Positions 62,860 through 64,000 of a stretch of DNA of 64,000 bases are shown piece by piece (the stretch's first letter is position 1; each line of letters begins with the position of its first letter). A program made the position numbers and the translations under genes. This DNA comes from Burkholderiales bacterium. GTDB taxonomy: Bacteria; Pseudomonadota; Gammaproteobacteria; Burkholderiales; SG8-39. The notes beneath the pieces are model-generated. The model did not search any database. It had not been told where the DNA came from and was given only the letters and a program-made list of their open reading frames with translations. Location of the stretch: NCBI GenBank assembly GCA_014860445.1, contig JACZJT010000017.1, forward strand, positions 172,293 through 236,292, read 5' to 3'.

Positions 62860-64000
62860 ATTGTTACTATTTTGCGCAGCGCCGCGATGCGACTTGTGGA
62901 CAGGTATAGCTGGCCCGCCATGATCAGGCGCGCAGTGCGCTCGATCTGCGCTTCCAGAATCCGATATTCGCCGGCCTTGTCGCGCGTCACCTGTGCGGCG
63001 ACTTGCAGTACGCCGCTTGGATGACCGAGCCGTGCGCGCCCTGTACCCGGCCGCCTGCATTCAGCCACGACGCTACCTTCGATCGCCGATGCGACTGCGG
63101 TACAAACGCTGCCGACCACCGCCAGCGCCTTATGCGGCCGCTGCATCGCCAGCTGACGCACAGTCAGATCGACATCCTCCGCCGAAACTGAACGGCCATC
63201 AATTGCGCGATATTCGGCCGGCGGCGCGACCATGATTACTCTCGGTATATTGGGCGTCTTCTCTGCGGCCTCCCTCGGATCGCTGACGCGCCCCATGAAC
63301 TGGGCGGCCCATCCGCGCACTTGCTCCAGCCGGGCCATCAATGCCGGATCTGCCGAAATTTGCGCCGGCGATTCGGTGCCGGTTGCGCCCACATCGGCGG
63401 CACGCACGAACACAAAGGGCGTGGCGGCATCGACAAAAGACACTTCCACTCGACGTTCGTCTATTGTCAATACGTCGCGTGGCGATCCGGTGGGCAGCAG
63501 TTTTCCGGTCATGGTACCGCTGCAGTTTCCGAAATCGAGCATGATACGAGCCCCCGACCCGGGCACGCCGGCGATCACACAATCGCCTTCGACTGCTGGA
63601 AATTTTCCATCCATCGGCACATATGCGGTGACTATCTGTTTAGTATTGGTCGTGTAAATCCGTACCACAGTCTGGTTTGGCTGCGGCTCGATCAGTCCGC
63701 GATAGATCGCGAACGGACCCACCCCAGACAGCATGTTGCCGCAATTGCCACCGGTGGACACCTGCGCCCGCTCAATGCCGACCTGGCAAAAGGTGTAATC
63801 GACATCCGCGCCGGGGTGGCCGGATTTATTGACTATGGCGGACTTGCTGGTGAGCGCATCGGCGCCGCCGATGCCATCGATTTGCCGCGCGTCAGGTGAA
63901 CCATAAGCGGCCAGCAGCCAGGCTGCACGGTCCAGCGGATCGCTGGGCAAGTCTTCAGCCAGAAAGAACCCGCCGCGGCTGGACCCGCCCCGCATGAAAT
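62856..64000 (-). CDS. PrpF-family isomerase, N-terminus cut by the window edge
   Basis: The protein begins beyond 64000; within the window there are 379 codons from the internal MRGGSSRGGFFLAEDL. The PrpF catalytic set is Lys51 in LTSKSAIV and Cys85 in TGGNCGNMLSGVGPFA (numbered from that Met). The rest (GKLLPTGSPRDVL, FVDAATPFVFV) is standard. Translation is coupled to the ComA-like gene. It is clearly distinct from the PrpF encoded at 7.6 kb, which argues for a different unsaturated-acid substrate. Confidence 0.88.
   Translation of the reverse strand, partial: FMRGGSSRGGFFLAEDLPSDPLDRAAWLLAAYGSPDARQIDGIGGADALTSKSAIVNKSGHPGADVDYTFCQVGIERAQVSTGGNCGNMLSGVGPFAIYRGLIEPQPNQTVVRIYTTNTKQIVTAYVPMDGKFPAVEGDCVIAGVPGSGARIMLDFGNCSGTMTGKLLPTGSPRDVLTIDERRVEVSFVDAATPFVFVRAADVGATGTESPAQISADPALMARLEQVRGWAAQFMGRVSDPREAAEKTPNIPRVIMVAPPAEYRAIDGRSVSAEDVDLTVRQLAMQRPHKALAVVGSVCTAVASAIEGSVVAECRRPGTGRARLGHPSGVLQVAAQVTRDKAGEYRILEAQIERTARLIMAGQLYLSTSRIAALRKIVTI

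Overview
The window reads as chromosome of a GC-rich betaproteobacterium, probably from a Burkholderiales- or Rhodocyclales-like lineage. The evidence is the order surE-pcm-nlpD-rpoS, the divergent tesA / ybbA-ybbP pair, the selD / selU(mnmH)-crp block, a moxR-DUF58-transglutaminase-mltB cluster, yhhQ, and overall codon use. Nothing in the sequence fixes the genus. Gene starts were chosen from ribosome-binding sites, overlaps and family N-termini.

Bases 1 to about 43.7 kb look like ordinary core chromosome. They hold: the end of an acyl-CoA synthetase, a double cupin and DUF2889 (0-2.2 kb); a DUF1134 protein, a decayed MFS gene, a group II truncated haemoglobin and the YbbAP exporter divergent from TesA (2.3-7.6 kb); PrpF, an orphan ParA, a PEP-mutase-family enzyme and an MFS carrier (7.6-12.2 kb); selenophosphate and tRNA-selenouridine synthesis plus a Crp/Fnr regulator (12.2-15.1 kb); an HDAC-like hydrolase (15.3-16.2 kb); the MoxR cluster with MltB (16.4-21.3 kb); a LysR regulator divergent from an odd DsrC/TusE protein (21.3-22.6 kb); an MFS carrier and a DapA-like aldolase (22.7-25.4 kb); a SET-domain methyltransferase, leuCD and yhhQ (25.5-28.9 kb); an HD hydrolase and the surE-pcm-nlpD-rpoS operon (29.1-33.5 kb); an FMN alpha-hydroxyacid dehydrogenase, a GNAT protein, a probable small RNA and a RIO kinase (33.7-36.8 kb); and two very large secreted lipoproteins, one with pentapeptide repeats and one with a Tat signal (37.2-43.3 kb).

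At 43.712-43.760 kb lies the 3' half only of a tRNA-Pro(GGG) on the minus strand, with its terminator still in place. This is the usual trace of an att site, and its polarity places integrated DNA to the right. From there to the right edge the content is accessory and mostly on the minus strand. A LacI/GntR-type regulator sits over a clear promoter-operator and a probable 21-residue peptide gene. Then follow a short-chain dehydrogenase, the E1 alpha and E1 beta subunits of a 2-oxoacid/acetoin dehydrogenase, a stand-alone lipoyl domain, an SsuABC/TauABC-type importer, a second dehydrogenase and a GMC oxidoreductase. Together these read as uptake and oxidation of one unknown small molecule.

At 54.3-55.0 kb are scraps of a transposase, a serine recombinase and an excisionase. 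Beyond them come a TauE/SafE exporter, a ThDP enzyme, a broken ubiX, TcuB and TcuA, a broken second tcuA, a TrmB-family regulator, a ComA-like (phosphosulfolactate synthase family) enzyme and a second PrpF that runs off the right edge. The ComA-like/PrpF/TrmB/TcuAB set is the best candidate here for an undescribed catabolic module. Other points of interest are a CU-rich-loop small RNA, the DsrC-like protein that keeps only the upstream C-terminal cysteine, and the paired giant lipoproteins.
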